Below, in pieces: positions 29,737 through 37,734 of a stretch of 64,000 nucleotides of DNA. Source of the stretch: SAR202 cluster bacterium (GTDB lineage: Bacteria; Chloroflexota; Dehalococcoidia; Lucifugimonadales; GCA-2719675). A model generated the notes under the pieces. It worked only from the letters and a program-made list of their open reading frames with translations. It had not been told where the DNA came from and did no database searches. The stretch lies in contig VFGW01000008.1 in assembly GCA_009392295.1 (NCBI GenBank), positions 1 through 64,000 of the forward strand. The letters are read 5' to 3'. Position 1 is the stretch's first letter; the number at the start of each line of letters is the position of its first letter. The position numbers and the translations under genes are program-made.

Positions 29737-30375
29737 TTGATAAATAATTCAATCAAATTTGATGAAAAAGGCTTGGCGCCAGCTATCATCCAAGATATTA
29801 ATACTAAAGAGGTTTTGATGCTAGGGTATGTAAATGAAGACTCTATTAACAAAACAGTTCAAACAGGCCAGGTTTGGTTTTATAGTAGAAGCAAAAATAG
29901 ATTGTGGCTTAAAGGAGAGGTTTCAAAAAACTTTCTTAATATGAAAGCTATTAATTTTGATTGCGACCATGATGCTTTGTTAATTTCTGTTGATCCTGAG
30001 GGGCCAGTTTGCCATACTGGTAATAAGTCATGTTTTGATTCTGATTTGTCTGATGATTTCCAATCAGATAATAAATTTATTAGAAATAAGAATGATCTGC
30101 AAATTCTTGAAAAATTGATAAATTTAATTTCTGAGCGTAAAATTCAAAAACCAACAGGAAGTTATGTCTCAAGTTTATTTGATGCGGGCGTTGATAGAAT
30201 TAGTCAAAAAGTTATAGAAGAAGCGGGCGAAGTTGCTATAGCGGCCATTAACAAAGATAAGAATAATGTAATTGCCGAAACCTCAGATTTAATATTTCAT
30301 ATTCTAGTTTTGCTTGTTGAGTCTGGTGTTGATTTAGGAGATGTACTCACAGAGTTATATTCAAGAAAAAAGTAA
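29737..30375 (+). CDS. hisI: bifunctional phosphoribosyl-AMP cyclohydrolase / phosphoribosyl-ATP pyrophosphatase HisIE
   Basis: A fused 212-residue enzyme catalysing steps 2 and 3 of histidine synthesis. The N-terminal HisI domain shows LMLGYVNEDS, WFYSRSKNRLWLKGE and the metal-binding FDCDHDALL...GPVCHTGNKSCF. The C-terminal HisE domain shows a helical repeat with VIEEAGEVAIAA and SDLIFHILVLL. Start is TTG 29737 with GAGGAG 7 nt upstream; no ATG is available. hisG, hisD, hisC and hisB are not in the window, so the pathway is split between loci. Confidence 0.95.
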   Translation: MINNSIKFDEKGLAPAIIQDINTKEVLMLGYVNEDSINKTVQTGQVWFYSRSKNRLWLKGEVSKNFLNMKAINFDCDHDALLISVDPEGPVCHTGNKSCFDSDLSDDFQSDNKFIRNKNDLQILEKLINLISERKIQKPTGSYVSSLFDAGVDRISQKVIEEAGEVAIAAINKDKNNVIAETSDLIFHILVLLVESGVDLGDVLTELYSRKK

Positions 30376-30376
30376 C

Positions 30377-31270
30377 TTATTGTTTGTTAACTTGAGTAGA
30401 ATCTTTTTCGATTGCCAAATTTAAACTTGAAATAGCTACTTCAATTTGTTCTTCGTCAGGAATTTTTGTTGTAAGTTTTTGTAATTCTAAACTAGGTTTA
30501 AAAAACATTTTTATAATGGATTGATTGTGAAATTTACCACTGATTTTAATTATTTCATAACCTATCGCCGCAATAACGGGAACCATAAATATTCTAGACG
30601 CAATCAATGTTTGAATTGTAAAATCTCTTCCAATGATTCCGAATATAATTATTGATAGAATTAATACAATTAAAATGAAAGCAGTGCCGCATCTAGGATG
30701 TTGTGTTGAGTATTTTTTAATATTTTCTACTGAAAGAGTTTCGTTATTCTCATAGCAATGTATTGCCATATGCTCGGCACCATGGTACATAAATACTCTT
30801 CTAATATCTTGCATTTGGCCAATTAATATCACATAGATTAAAAAAATGGCAATTCTGATAATGCCTTCAAATATGTTTGATAGTATTGGTAAATTTATGA
30901 AATTTTCAAATAGATTGCTAATGAACAGAGGTATTAAAAAAAATAAAGTTATTCCAAAAATTAAAGAAAATACCATAGTAATCACAAGAGATAAATTGGT
31001 ATTTGATCCTTTAGGTGCGTCAGTTTCTTGCGATGCAATTTCAGCTGAATATGAGAGTGATTTTGTACCAATTAACAACATTTCAATGAGGATAAGAATA
31101 CCTCGAAGCATTGGGATTTTTCTTGCAGGTCCATTTAAGAAATTATTAAGAGTGAAAGATTTCGTAATTATTGATCCAGTAGGATTTCTAACTGCAATTG
31201 AATAACAAGTTTTACCTCGTATCATTACTCCTTCAATTATTGCCTGTCCGCCGTATGTGAATTTTTTCAT
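30377..31270 (-). CDS. DUF1385 integral membrane protein (YqhQ-like)
   Basis: A 297-residue membrane protein with the DUF1385 signatures: the N-terminal YGGQAIIEGVMIRG, and the central YHGAEHMAIHCYEN followed by STQHPRCGTAF. Four or more hydrophobic segments lie between these motifs. The conserved His/Glu/Cys residues could bind metal, but no function is established that I can state. It is downstream of rplU-rpmA-rpmE on the same strand, 67 nt after rpmE, with a poor ribosome site. It converges with hisIE. Confidence 0.9.
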   Translation of the reverse strand: MKKFTYGGQAIIEGVMIRGKTCYSIAVRNPTGSIITKSFTLNNFLNGPARKIPMLRGILILIEMLLIGTKSLSYSAEIASQETDAPKGSNTNLSLVITMVFSLIFGITLFFLIPLFISNLFENFINLPILSNIFEGIIRIAIFLIYVILIGQMQDIRRVFMYHGAEHMAIHCYENNETLSVENIKKYSTQHPRCGTAFILIVLILSIIIFGIIGRDFTIQTLIASRIFMVPVIAAIGYEIIKISGKFHNQSIIKMFFKPSLELQKLTTKIPDEEQIEVAISSLNLAIEKDSTQVNKQ

Positions 31271-31337
31271 AGTTAGAGTTTTTATTGAGGAACGTATAGT
31301 TATTTAGAAACCGTTATAAACACACAGCAAGCTTCGT

Positions 31338-31538
31338 TTATAGTTTATACCTTCTTTTGAGTCTTTCAACTCTACCTTCAGTATCTACGATTCTTTGTTC
31401 TCCGGTATAAAAAGGATGACATTGGTTGCATATTTCAACTTGAATTGATTCTTTTGTAGATCCTGTAGTAAAAGTATTACCACATGCACATTTAACTTGG
31501 GCGTTACCATAGTAACTAGGATGAATTTTCGGTTTCAT
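31338..31538 (-). CDS. rpmE: 50S ribosomal protein L31 (zinc-binding, type A)
   Basis: A 66-residue protein with all four zinc-ligand cysteines: Cys17 and Cys19 (VKCACG), Cys37 and Cys40 (EICNQCHPF). This is the C+ form, as opposed to the zinc-independent type B used under zinc limitation. The ending VERLKRRY is typical. Its start lies 1 nt beyond the rpmA stop, so translation is probably coupled. Confidence 0.97.
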   Translation of the reverse strand: MKPKIHPSYYGNAQVKCACGNTFTTGSTKESIQVEICNQCHPFYTGEQRIVDTEGRVERLKRRYKL

Positions 31539-31539
31539 T

Positions 31540-31809
31540 TTATGATTTCTCTTCTAATTCAGGGTAAATACTAACCCGCTTTTTTGTTGACGAAGCATGT
31601 TCAAATTTTACTTTTCCATCTATAAGGGCAAAAAGGGTGTGGTCTCTGCCTATACCTACATTTTCGCCAGGGAATACCTTTGTACCTCTTTGGCGTACAA
31701 GTATTGAACCTGCAGAAACCAATTCAGTATCATATTTTTTTATTCCAAGACGTTGTCCACGACTATCTCTTCCATTTCTGCTACTACCTCCACCTTTTTT
31801 ATGTGCCAT
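31540..31809 (-). CDS. rpmA: 50S ribosomal protein L27
   Basis: An 89-residue protein with the canonical start [16 protein letters not shown] and [43 protein letters not shown]. It lies near the peptidyl transferase centre. There is no N-terminal extension of the kind cleaved in Firmicutes. AGAGG lies 7 nt before ATG 31809. It is placed between rplU and rpmE, the standard L21-L27 pairing. Confidence 0.98.
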   Translation of the reverse strand: MAHKKGGGSSRNGRDSRGQRLGIKKYDTELVSAGSILVRQRGTKVFPGENVGIGRDHTLFALIDGKVKFEHASSTKKRVSIYPELEEKS

Positions 31810-31824
31810 GATAAACCTCTGATT

Positions 31825-32280
31825 TTATTTTTTGGCTATTGTTTTTTTAGCTGTTGTTTTTTTAGCTATTGTTTTTTTAGCTGTTGTTTTTTTAGCTGTT
31901 GTTTTTTTAGCTGTTGTTTTTTTAGCTGTTGTTTTTTTAGCTGTTGTTTCTTTAGCTTCAGGCTTTAGAGAAATGGCAGTGATTTCAATTTCTGTGAAAT
32001 TTTGCCTGTGTCCAAATGTTTTTCTCAACCTGGTCTTGTGCTTGTAATGGAAAACTCGAATTTTTTTATGTCTTCCGTTTTGGATTAATTTTGCTGAAAT
32101 TGAAGCTCCAGCTATTAATGGGGAACCAATAGTTAATTCACCATTTTCTGAATGAAGAAGCACGTCATTGATATCAATTTTGCCTGAAGCAGGCACTTGT
32201 AAAGATTCAACACGAACAGTATCTCCTGTCGAGACCTTGTATTGCTTCCCTCCTGTTTGAAAAACTGCATAAGTGGACAC
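31825..32280 (-). CDS. rplU: 50S ribosomal protein L21 with lysine-rich repeat tail
   Basis: The first ~103 residues are a normal L21 (YAVFQTGGKQYKV, then VFHYKHKTRLRKTFGHRQNFTEIEI). The protein then continues to residue 151 with a tail of eight TTAKK/TIAKK units at residues 112-151, which is absent from typical L21. The tail resembles the Ala/Lys-rich extensions of histone-like proteins. Start is GTG 32280 with GGAGG about 6-7 nt upstream. A stem-loop in the leader may regulate it. Heads the rplU-rpmA-rpmE-DUF1385 unit. Confidence 0.95.
   Translation of the reverse strand: MSTYAVFQTGGKQYKVSTGDTVRVESLQVPASGKIDINDVLLHSENGELTIGSPLIAGASISAKLIQNGRHKKIRVFHYKHKTRLRKTFGHRQNFTEIEITAISLKPEAKETTAKKTTAKKTTAKKTTAKKTTAKKTIAKKTTAKKTIAKK
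31828..31947 (-). repeat. 15-bp tandem repeat, 8 copies, at 3' end of rplU
   Basis: Eight 15-bp units encode K-K plus T-T-A or T-I-A. Most units contain a run of seven A residues on the coding strand, a hotspot for both unit-number change and frameshift slippage. Differences between units are one-base substitutions. Confidence 0.93.
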
Positions 32281-32313
32281 TTAGTTCCTCCGTGAAAAAC
32301 TAAACAGAAAACT

Positions 32314-32343
32314 GGCACACAAAAACAAAGTTTAATGTGTACC
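32314..32343 (-). promoter_or_regulatory. stem-loop in the rplU leader
   Basis: Minus-strand arms GGTACACA and TGTGTGCC pair over 8 bp (one U-G) around a 14-nt loop, 34 nt upstream of the rplU start. No T run follows, so it is more like a leader hairpin than a terminator. It may be an L21 autoregulatory site, by analogy with known ribosomal-protein leaders; this is inference. Confidence 0.35.
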
Positions 32344-32377
32344 AATTAAAAATTTATAATGAATTAATTCTGCTAAT

Positions 32378-32521
32378 TTATGCTTTGCCGATTCTAAATA
32401 CTTTAGTATCAGGGCAAGTAGGACAAGTACCTCTAGTAGCTGGCCTACCGTTTTTTAGCGTTACTGATTCTGGATTAGCGATTGTGACTTTTTTTCTGCA
32501 CTTGAAGCAATATGCCTCCAT
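32378..32521 (-). CDS. DUF5679 small zinc-ribbon protein
   Basis: A 47-residue protein starting at ATG 32521. GGAGG lies about 8 nt before this codon but almost touches the ATG two codons upstream, so the longer versions of the frame are unlikely. It carries YCFKCRKKV and GTCPTCPDTK, two CxxC knuckles that should bind one zinc. NPESVTLKNGRPATRG between them is the characteristic DUF5679 stretch. Function is unknown. It precedes rplU with a 97-nt gap and has its own promoter-like region. Confidence 0.85.
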   Translation of the reverse strand: MEAYCFKCRKKVTIANPESVTLKNGRPATRGTCPTCPDTKVFRIGKA

Positions 32522-32543
32522 AGTCATGACCTCCGTAATATAT

Positions 32544-32590
32544 GTACTTTTAGTACTTTGAAACATATATAGAATATTTATATATGTCAA
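32544..32590 (-). promoter_or_regulatory. candidate promoter with operator-like palindrome for DUF5679
   Basis: On the minus strand a perfect TTGACA (32590-32585) is followed after 17 bp by TATGTT (32567-32562). Directly after the predicted start region lies a GTACT-TTT-AGTAC-type inverted repeat (32544-32556), where a repressor could bind. The region is very AT-rich, so the -10 is less certain than the -35. Confidence 0.45.
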
Positions 32591-32659
32591 TAGTATTATA
32601 TGTGATTTTATATTTATATGCAATATGGCTTGCCTTATAAATGAATGAATCTTTTATTA

Positions 32660-33574
32660 CTATTGATCCAAGGTAAAAACCTTATACGGTTTCCATAGTC
32701 CTTTTTCTGAGTCTTTTGATAGTATGCCTAGAAAATCTTCCTTTGAATTATATGCTTTAATGAAATTTTCTGATTCAAAATTTTCAATAGTTGCAGTGAT
32801 AAGTATTTTTTGTCCTGTTTTTATTTTTTTTTCATCAATTTCATTTAGTATGGTATGTTGAATATTTTGCAATGCAAAATCAGGGTTTAGTATGTTTTTG
32901 TGCCAATTATTTTTTTTGAAACAATCAACCGCATTTGAAAGCGAAATTGAGTTATCAATTTTGAAGGGACCCACACTATTTCTGATTAAATAACTTAGAT
33001 GTGCTCCAGTATTTAAAATTTCGCCTAAATCTTGCGCTAAAGATCTCATATAAAACCCCTTGCCGCATTGGACAAATATCTTGGCATTTGGTGGTTTCCA
33101 TTCAAGTAGTGTGATTTTTTTAACATATACATCTCTAGGAGTTAATTTGATACTTTTTCCAGATCTAGCAATATGATACAAACGTTTACCATTATTTTTC
33201 AAAGCACTAAATAACGGAGGCGTTTGTTGGATATCGCCAAGGAAATTCTTTAGAGTATTTTCAATTTTTTTTTCGGATATATTGTTTATTTCAGAAACTT
33301 TTACTATTTTTCCTGCTGAATCAAATGTATCAGTGGATATTCCAAAACGGATAGTTCCGATATATTCTTTTTTAAATTGCATGATGTTTTCAACAACTTT
33401 AGTTGCTTGTCCAATACAGATCGGAAGGACTCCTTCGGCTGTTGGGTCAAGAGTTCCTGAGTGGCCAACTTTATTTTGCTTGGAGTGACGCTTTATTTCT
33501 CTTACAACTTGGGTTGATGTAACTCCAAAAGGCTTGTTAATGGATATAATTCCATGAATTTTTTGCATAATCAA
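32660..33574 (-). CDS. truB: tRNA pseudouridine(55) synthase TruB
   Basis: A 304-residue enzyme making pseudouridine 55 in the tRNA T loop. The catalytic Asp43 sits in GHSGTLDPTAEGVLP, preceded by INKPFGVTS. The later motifs YHIARSGK and CGKGFYMRSLAQDLG are present, and a C-terminal PUA-like region follows. Start is TTG 33574 or ATG 33568, a few bases after the rbfA stop, with no clear ribosome site, so translation is probably coupled to rbfA. Confidence 0.95.
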   Translation of the reverse strand: MIMQKIHGIISINKPFGVTSTQVVREIKRHSKQNKVGHSGTLDPTAEGVLPICIGQATKVVENIMQFKKEYIGTIRFGISTDTFDSAGKIVKVSEINNISEKKIENTLKNFLGDIQQTPPLFSALKNNGKRLYHIARSGKSIKLTPRDVYVKKITLLEWKPPNAKIFVQCGKGFYMRSLAQDLGEILNTGAHLSYLIRNSVGPFKIDNSISLSNAVDCFKKNNWHKNILNPDFALQNIQHTILNEIDEKKIKTGQKILITATIENFESENFIKAYNSKEDFLGILSKDSEKGLWKPYKVFTLDQ

Positions 33575-33576
33575 AA

Positions 33577-33933
33577 CTAATCAGCTGTTTGGGTTTTATG
33601 CTTGTTGATTAATTTTGTAATTTTTTGTCCGGTTACGATAGTTTCGTCGACAGTGAAATTGATTGTTGGGGTTTTTTTAAGAGCAATATTTTTTTGCAAA
33701 TTATGTCTAATAAAACCTGAGGCAGCTTTTAATGCTTTAATAGCTTTAGTTTTTTCTGACTCATTCCCCATTAGGCTGACAGATATTTTTGAGTTTGACA
33801 AATCTCTAGATGTTTTAACTTTAGTAATGCTAATCAATTGATTTATTCGGGGATCTCTAATGTTTTCATTGATGATTTTACTAATTTCATGGCGAATCAT
33901 AGAATTAATTCTGTCAATTCTATGGTTATTCAT
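33577..33933 (-). CDS. rbfA: 30S ribosome-binding factor RbfA
   Basis: A 118-residue KH-fold protein for late 16S rRNA maturation and cold adaptation. Visible motifs are RIDRINSMIRHEISKII, the strand TKVKTSRDLSNSKISVSLMG, and ALKAASGFIRHNLQKNIALKKTPTINF. AGGAG lies 6 nt before ATG 33933. Located between infB and truB, the standard order. Confidence 0.95.
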   Translation of the reverse strand: MNNHRIDRINSMIRHEISKIINENIRDPRINQLISITKVKTSRDLSNSKISVSLMGNESEKTKAIKALKAASGFIRHNLQKNIALKKTPTINFTVDETIVTGQKITKLINKHKTQTAD

Positions 33934-33984
33934 TTTTTTCTCCTGCTACATTTTGCGAGAATTAAGCTAAGAAATGTAAAATCC

Positions 33985-35793
33985 TTACTTGGTTTCTAGA
34001 GAATGTGCCTCAATAATATCGCCTTCTTTGATATCTTGGAAGGCTTCTAATACAAGCCCTCCTTCAAATCCAGAATTTAACTCTTTCACATCATCTTTGA
34101 AATGCCTTAGGCTTCTCATTGGGCCTTTATGTAATAATTGATTATTTCGCATTAAGTGAATGGTATTTCCTCGTTTAATAGTCCCTTCATTCACTATGAT
34201 TCCAGCTATTTTAGCATTTTTACCATATGAAAATGTTGCCTTTACTGTTGCAATACCTGCGACTATATCTTCTTTGATGGGCTCTGCTAAATCGTCAAGA
34301 AGGCTTTTAATATCATCCAGCAATTCATATATAATTGTATGGTCTCTAATTTTAATTACTTCTTTTGCAGCTAATTTTTGAGCGCTTGGTTGAGTAAAAA
34401 CATTGAATCCAAACACGATTGCATTTGATGTGCTAGCTAATAAGATATCATTTTCAGAAATACCTCCACTAGATGCATGAATCACGTTAAGTCTTTGTTC
34501 ATCATTTCCCAAATTTTCTATGCTAGCAACTAATGGTTGAATCGTTCCTTGAAAATCTGTTTTTAGTATTATATTTAATGATGTAACTTCTTGAGAGTCT
34601 GAATTAGCCCTAAGGTTTTCTAGCTGAATAGTTTTTGCTTGATTTGAAGATATGGAAGTTTCAGATAATTCTTGTTTTAAGGATTTTGAATTTTTTGTAG
34701 TCTGGAATATTGAGCCAGCTTCAGGTACGCTATCAAGACCTAAAATTTTCACAGGCAAAGATGGTTCGGCTTGAGTCAATTTTTCCCCTACATCGTTTAC
34801 AATTGATTTAATTTTCCCAGTAGATTTTTTGGTATAAATAAAATCTCCTAGCATTAATGTGCCGTTCTGAACAAGTAACGTTGTTGATGGCCCGCTGTTT
34901 TTGTCCAAACTAGCTTCGATAATTACTCCCTGAGCATTTTTGTTAATATCAGATTTAAGTTCTAAAATTTCAGACAGAAGCAGAATGTTTTCAAGTAAAT
35001 CGTTAAGTCCTTCGCCCTTAAGTGCTGAAACTTCACAAGATATTATCTCCCCACCCCATTCTTCTATCAATATATTATTTTCAGAAAGTTGCCTTTTAAC
35101 TCTATCTGAATCTGCAGTAGGGCTATCAATTTTGTTGATAGCAACAATCATTGGAACATTCGCTGCTTTAATATGATTAATTGCTTCTATTGTCTGTGGC
35201 ATTATACCGTCATCTGCAGCAACGACTAGAATAACAATATCTGTAATATTTGCTCCTCTAGCCCTCATCTGAGTAAATGCAGCATGCCCTGGGGTATCAA
35301 TAAATGTAATTGGATTTTCATTATGCTTAATTTGGTAAGCCCCAATATGCTGAGTGATTCCACCTGCTTCGTTTGAAACAACATTTGTTTTTCTAATGCT
35401 GTCTAAAAGGGTTGTTTTTCCATGATCTACATGACCAAGTATTGCTATAACTGGTGGGCGATTATTTAAATTAGGACCGTCTCCTTTTTCGTATTGGCTT
35501 TTGGTGCCAGTTGATTGTTTTGCCAAAGGTAGAACTTCGAATCCAAAATGTTTTGCGAGTAATACAGCAATATCTCTTTCAATAACATCGTTAATAGATA
35601 ACATAAATCCATTTCTCATTAGATTTTTGATTAGCTCTATTGATTCTATTGCCATCAAATGTGAGAGCTCTTTAACAGTAACAATTTCAGGAATATTAAT
35701 TTTCTTTATATCTACTTGAGATTTAGAATCTGTTGAGGGGCCTGTTGAGGAGCCTTCTATGGGATTTTGATTATTTGAAGGTTTATTAGTCAT
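33985..35793 (-). CDS. infB: translation initiation factor IF-2 (short form)
   Basis: The GTPase delivers initiator tRNA to the ribosome. G1 is GHVDHGKTT at residues 120-128; G3 is DTPGHAAFTQMRARG and G4 is NKID. A short IF2_N-type helical region (EIVTVKELSHLMAIE) precedes it. At 602 residues it lacks the long N-terminal extension of E. coli IF-2, as in many other bacteria. The ribosome site before ATG 35793 is weak. It lies 100 nt after nusA; the ylxR and ylxQ genes often found between them are missing. Confidence 0.97.
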   Translation of the reverse strand: MTNKPSNNQNPIEGSSTGPSTDSKSQVDIKKINIPEIVTVKELSHLMAIESIELIKNLMRNGFMLSINDVIERDIAVLLAKHFGFEVLPLAKQSTGTKSQYEKGDGPNLNNRPPVIAILGHVDHGKTTLLDSIRKTNVVSNEAGGITQHIGAYQIKHNENPITFIDTPGHAAFTQMRARGANITDIVILVVAADDGIMPQTIEAINHIKAANVPMIVAINKIDSPTADSDRVKRQLSENNILIEEWGGEIISCEVSALKGEGLNDLLENILLLSEILELKSDINKNAQGVIIEASLDKNSGPSTTLLVQNGTLMLGDFIYTKKSTGKIKSIVNDVGEKLTQAEPSLPVKILGLDSVPEAGSIFQTTKNSKSLKQELSETSISSNQAKTIQLENLRANSDSQEVTSLNIILKTDFQGTIQPLVASIENLGNDEQRLNVIHASSGGISENDILLASTSNAIVFGFNVFTQPSAQKLAAKEVIKIRDHTIIYELLDDIKSLLDDLAEPIKEDIVAGIATVKATFSYGKNAKIAGIIVNEGTIKRGNTIHLMRNNQLLHKGPMRSLRHFKDDVKELNSGFEGGLVLEAFQDIKEGDIIEAHSLETK

Positions 35794-35893
35794 AAGATTT
35801 AATTAATTTTTCGATATAATAGACATAGATTGAATAGCTTAAGCATTCTAAAATCTCGTCCTTTTGTTTGTAGGGTCATTGATGTTGGTTTTA

Positions 35894-37498
35894 TTATTTC
35901 CCCTTTTTAGTGTTTTTATTTTTATTGGTTTTCTTTTTTATTGGTTTATTTGCAGGTTTATTACTAGGAGCATTTGATCTGCCTAGTTCATCAATATCTT
36001 CAGCAAATCTAATTGAATTTGTTTTTTGTCCATCTAGGGCATCTAAAGACCATATTTCACTTGGCAAATCTTCAATTGAGGTTGATTCTATATTTTCGGA
36101 GATATCTTCAGTTTGAGTAGAATCAATTGAGTCTTCAAGTAATTCTTCAATCAATTGATCTTCGGAGATATCCTCAGTTTGAGTAGAATCAATTGGATCT
36201 TCACTTGGCAAATCTTCAATTGAGGTTGATTCTATATTTTCGGAGATATCTTCAGTTTGAGTAGAATCAATTGGATCTTCACTTGGCAAATCTTCAATTG
36301 AGGTTGATTCCGTATCTTCGGAGATATTTTCAGCTTCAGCAGTAGTTTCTGCAACTTGTAGATCTTCTTGAATTTTCTCTAAAGTTTGTTCGATATCAGC
36401 TGGACCTAATTCTACTGGAGTTTCAAATTCGGCTATGGTCTCAGGTTCTTCAATTTCGTCAATATCTAAGGATTCTACATTGCTTTTGATATCTAATTTC
36501 CATCCTGTTAACCTTGCAGCAAGTCTTACATTTTGGCCATCTTTGCCTATTGCTAAAGAAATTTGATTTTCAGGTACAATTGCAATTGCTGATTGGTCCG
36601 GCTGTATTATTACTCTTTGGATAGTTGCAGGGCTAAGAGCATTTGTGATATATATTTTTGGGTCTTTATTCCATTCAACAACATCAATTTTTTCACCCTG
36701 CAATTCATTAACAATGTTTTGGATTCTAACTCCACGTAATCCTACACAGGAACCGACAGCATCTATTCCTTCTTGTTTGGCGAATACTGAAATTTTGCTC
36801 CTAGAGCCAGCTTCTCTGGCAACTTGAACCATTTGTACTAAGTTATTATAAATTTCTGGAACTTCCATTTCAAATAGTCTTTTTAATAGATCTCCGTCAG
36901 CTCGGGAAATAATTATTTCTGGACCTCTTAGTGATGGTCTAACTGATTTTAAGACAACTTTAAGTTTTTGGCCTACTCGATGTTTTTCATATGGAGATTG
37001 CTCAGAGGTGGGTAAGATTGCTTCGGTTCTTCCTATGTCTGCAATTATATGCTTCGGTTCTATTTTTTGAATTACAATTGAAAAAACTTCTCCTTCTTTA
37101 TTTTCAAATTCTTTCAATATAATTTCATTTTCAGCTTCTCTTAGTCTTTGCAAAACGACTTGTTTTGCAGCTTGAGCAGCCATTCTTCCAGCAGTATTTG
37201 TTAGCTCTTTAATTTGAATTGTAGTACCAATTTCGGCGTTAGAATCAATTTTCTTTGCATCTTCAAGGCTAATTTCTAATTCTGGGTCTTCTGGAGTTTC
37301 CACAACGCTTTTTACGATATGTGCAGAGATTTCCCCAGTGCCTGGATCTAGATTAACAGAAATGTTTTGGCCTGTAGATATACTGTCTTTTTTATAAGCA
37401 GAAGCAAGTGCAGCTTCGATTGCTGAAATTACTGTCCCTCTAGGGAGGTTTCGTTCAGCTGCCAGCTGTGTTAAGGCGATAATGAAGTCACTTTTCAT
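35894..37498 (-). CDS. nusA: transcription termination/antitermination protein NusA with acidic repeat tail
   Basis: Start placed at ATG 37498 (MKSDFIIALTQLAAERN), with GAAAGGAT about 11 nt upstream; the open frame further up runs through a hairpin and is not coding. The N-terminal domain, S1 domain and KH domains are recognisable up to about residue 345 (EAGSRSKISVFA, DAVGSCVGLRGVRIQNI, SLAIGKDGQNVRLAARLTGW). After this comes an acidic tail with 26-residue repeats (about residues 387-480) and a lysine-rich end (KPIKKKTNKNKNTKKGK). rimP, the usual neighbour, is absent. First gene of nusA-infB-rbfA-truB. Confidence 0.96.
   Translation of the reverse strand: MKSDFIIALTQLAAERNLPRGTVISAIEAALASAYKKDSISTGQNISVNLDPGTGEISAHIVKSVVETPEDPELEISLEDAKKIDSNAEIGTTIQIKELTNTAGRMAAQAAKQVVLQRLREAENEIILKEFENKEGEVFSIVIQKIEPKHIIADIGRTEAILPTSEQSPYEKHRVGQKLKVVLKSVRPSLRGPEIIISRADGDLLKRLFEMEVPEIYNNLVQMVQVAREAGSRSKISVFAKQEGIDAVGSCVGLRGVRIQNIVNELQGEKIDVVEWNKDPKIYITNALSPATIQRVIIQPDQSAIAIVPENQISLAIGKDGQNVRLAARLTGWKLDIKSNVESLDIDEIEEPETIAEFETPVELGPADIEQTLEKIQEDLQVAETTAEAENISEDTESTSIEDLPSEDPIDSTQTEDISENIESTSIEDLPSEDPIDSTQTEDISEDQLIEELLEDSIDSTQTEDISENIESTSIEDLPSEIWSLDALDGQKTNSIRFAEDIDELGRSNAPSNKPANKPIKKKTNKNKNTKKGK
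36060..36340 (-). repeat. 78-bp in-frame repeat in the nusA tail
   Basis: Units beginning (plus strand) at 36204 and 36282 are 78 bp apart and nearly identical. A third related unit starts at 36060 and carries a diverged 66-bp insert before the next. They encode variants of ESTSIEDLPSEDPIDSTQ plus TEDISEN. The changes in length are multiples of three, so the frame is kept. Confidence 0.85.
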
Positions 37499-37542
37499 TT
37501 TTATTGAGATCCTTTCTATTGAAAGATTCCTCTTAAAACAAG

Positions 37543-37565
37543 AAAAGTGGGAACACCCCACTTTT
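37543..37565 (-). promoter_or_regulatory. perfect 9-bp hairpin upstream of nusA
   Basis: AAAAGTGGG (37543-37551) and CCCACTTTT (37557-37565) form a perfect inverted repeat with a 5-nt loop, 45 nt upstream of the nusA start. I recall a similar GTGGG/CCCAC hairpin before rimP-nusA in other bacteria, which would fit a conserved attenuator or leader; that comparison is from memory. Its T-ending arms could also act as a weak terminator in either direction. Confidence 0.5.
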
Positions 37566-37734
37566 AATTGATTAATAAAACTATTCTTTTAGGTATTCAT
37601 GAATACCATGTAATAATTATATCATTTATTTTATAAAGACTTCAATCTTTTAGGGTTAATTCAATTATTATTTTCTATACCAGATCTAGTGTAAAATGGT
37701 TTGAATTAGTTCATGAATTCTCAAATTAGGACGG

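Noticed and set aside
31637-31822. Plus-strand open frame opposite rpmA
   Set aside because: Fully antisense to L27, which has canonical sequence and a ribosome site.
31753-32047. Plus-strand open frames rich in CCFFS or VVFLA repeats
   Set aside because: They are antisense readings of the rplU TTAKK repeat and the adjoining L27/L21 genes; no ribosome site or family match.
32522-32623. N-terminal extension of the DUF5679 gene
   Set aside because: Contains the promoter-like region and no family match; the ribosome site fits the ATG at 32521.
37499-37561. N-terminal extension of nusA (MGCSHFSCF...)
   Set aside because: It reads through a perfect hairpin in the leader; the ATG at 37498 has a ribosome site and matches the NusA start.
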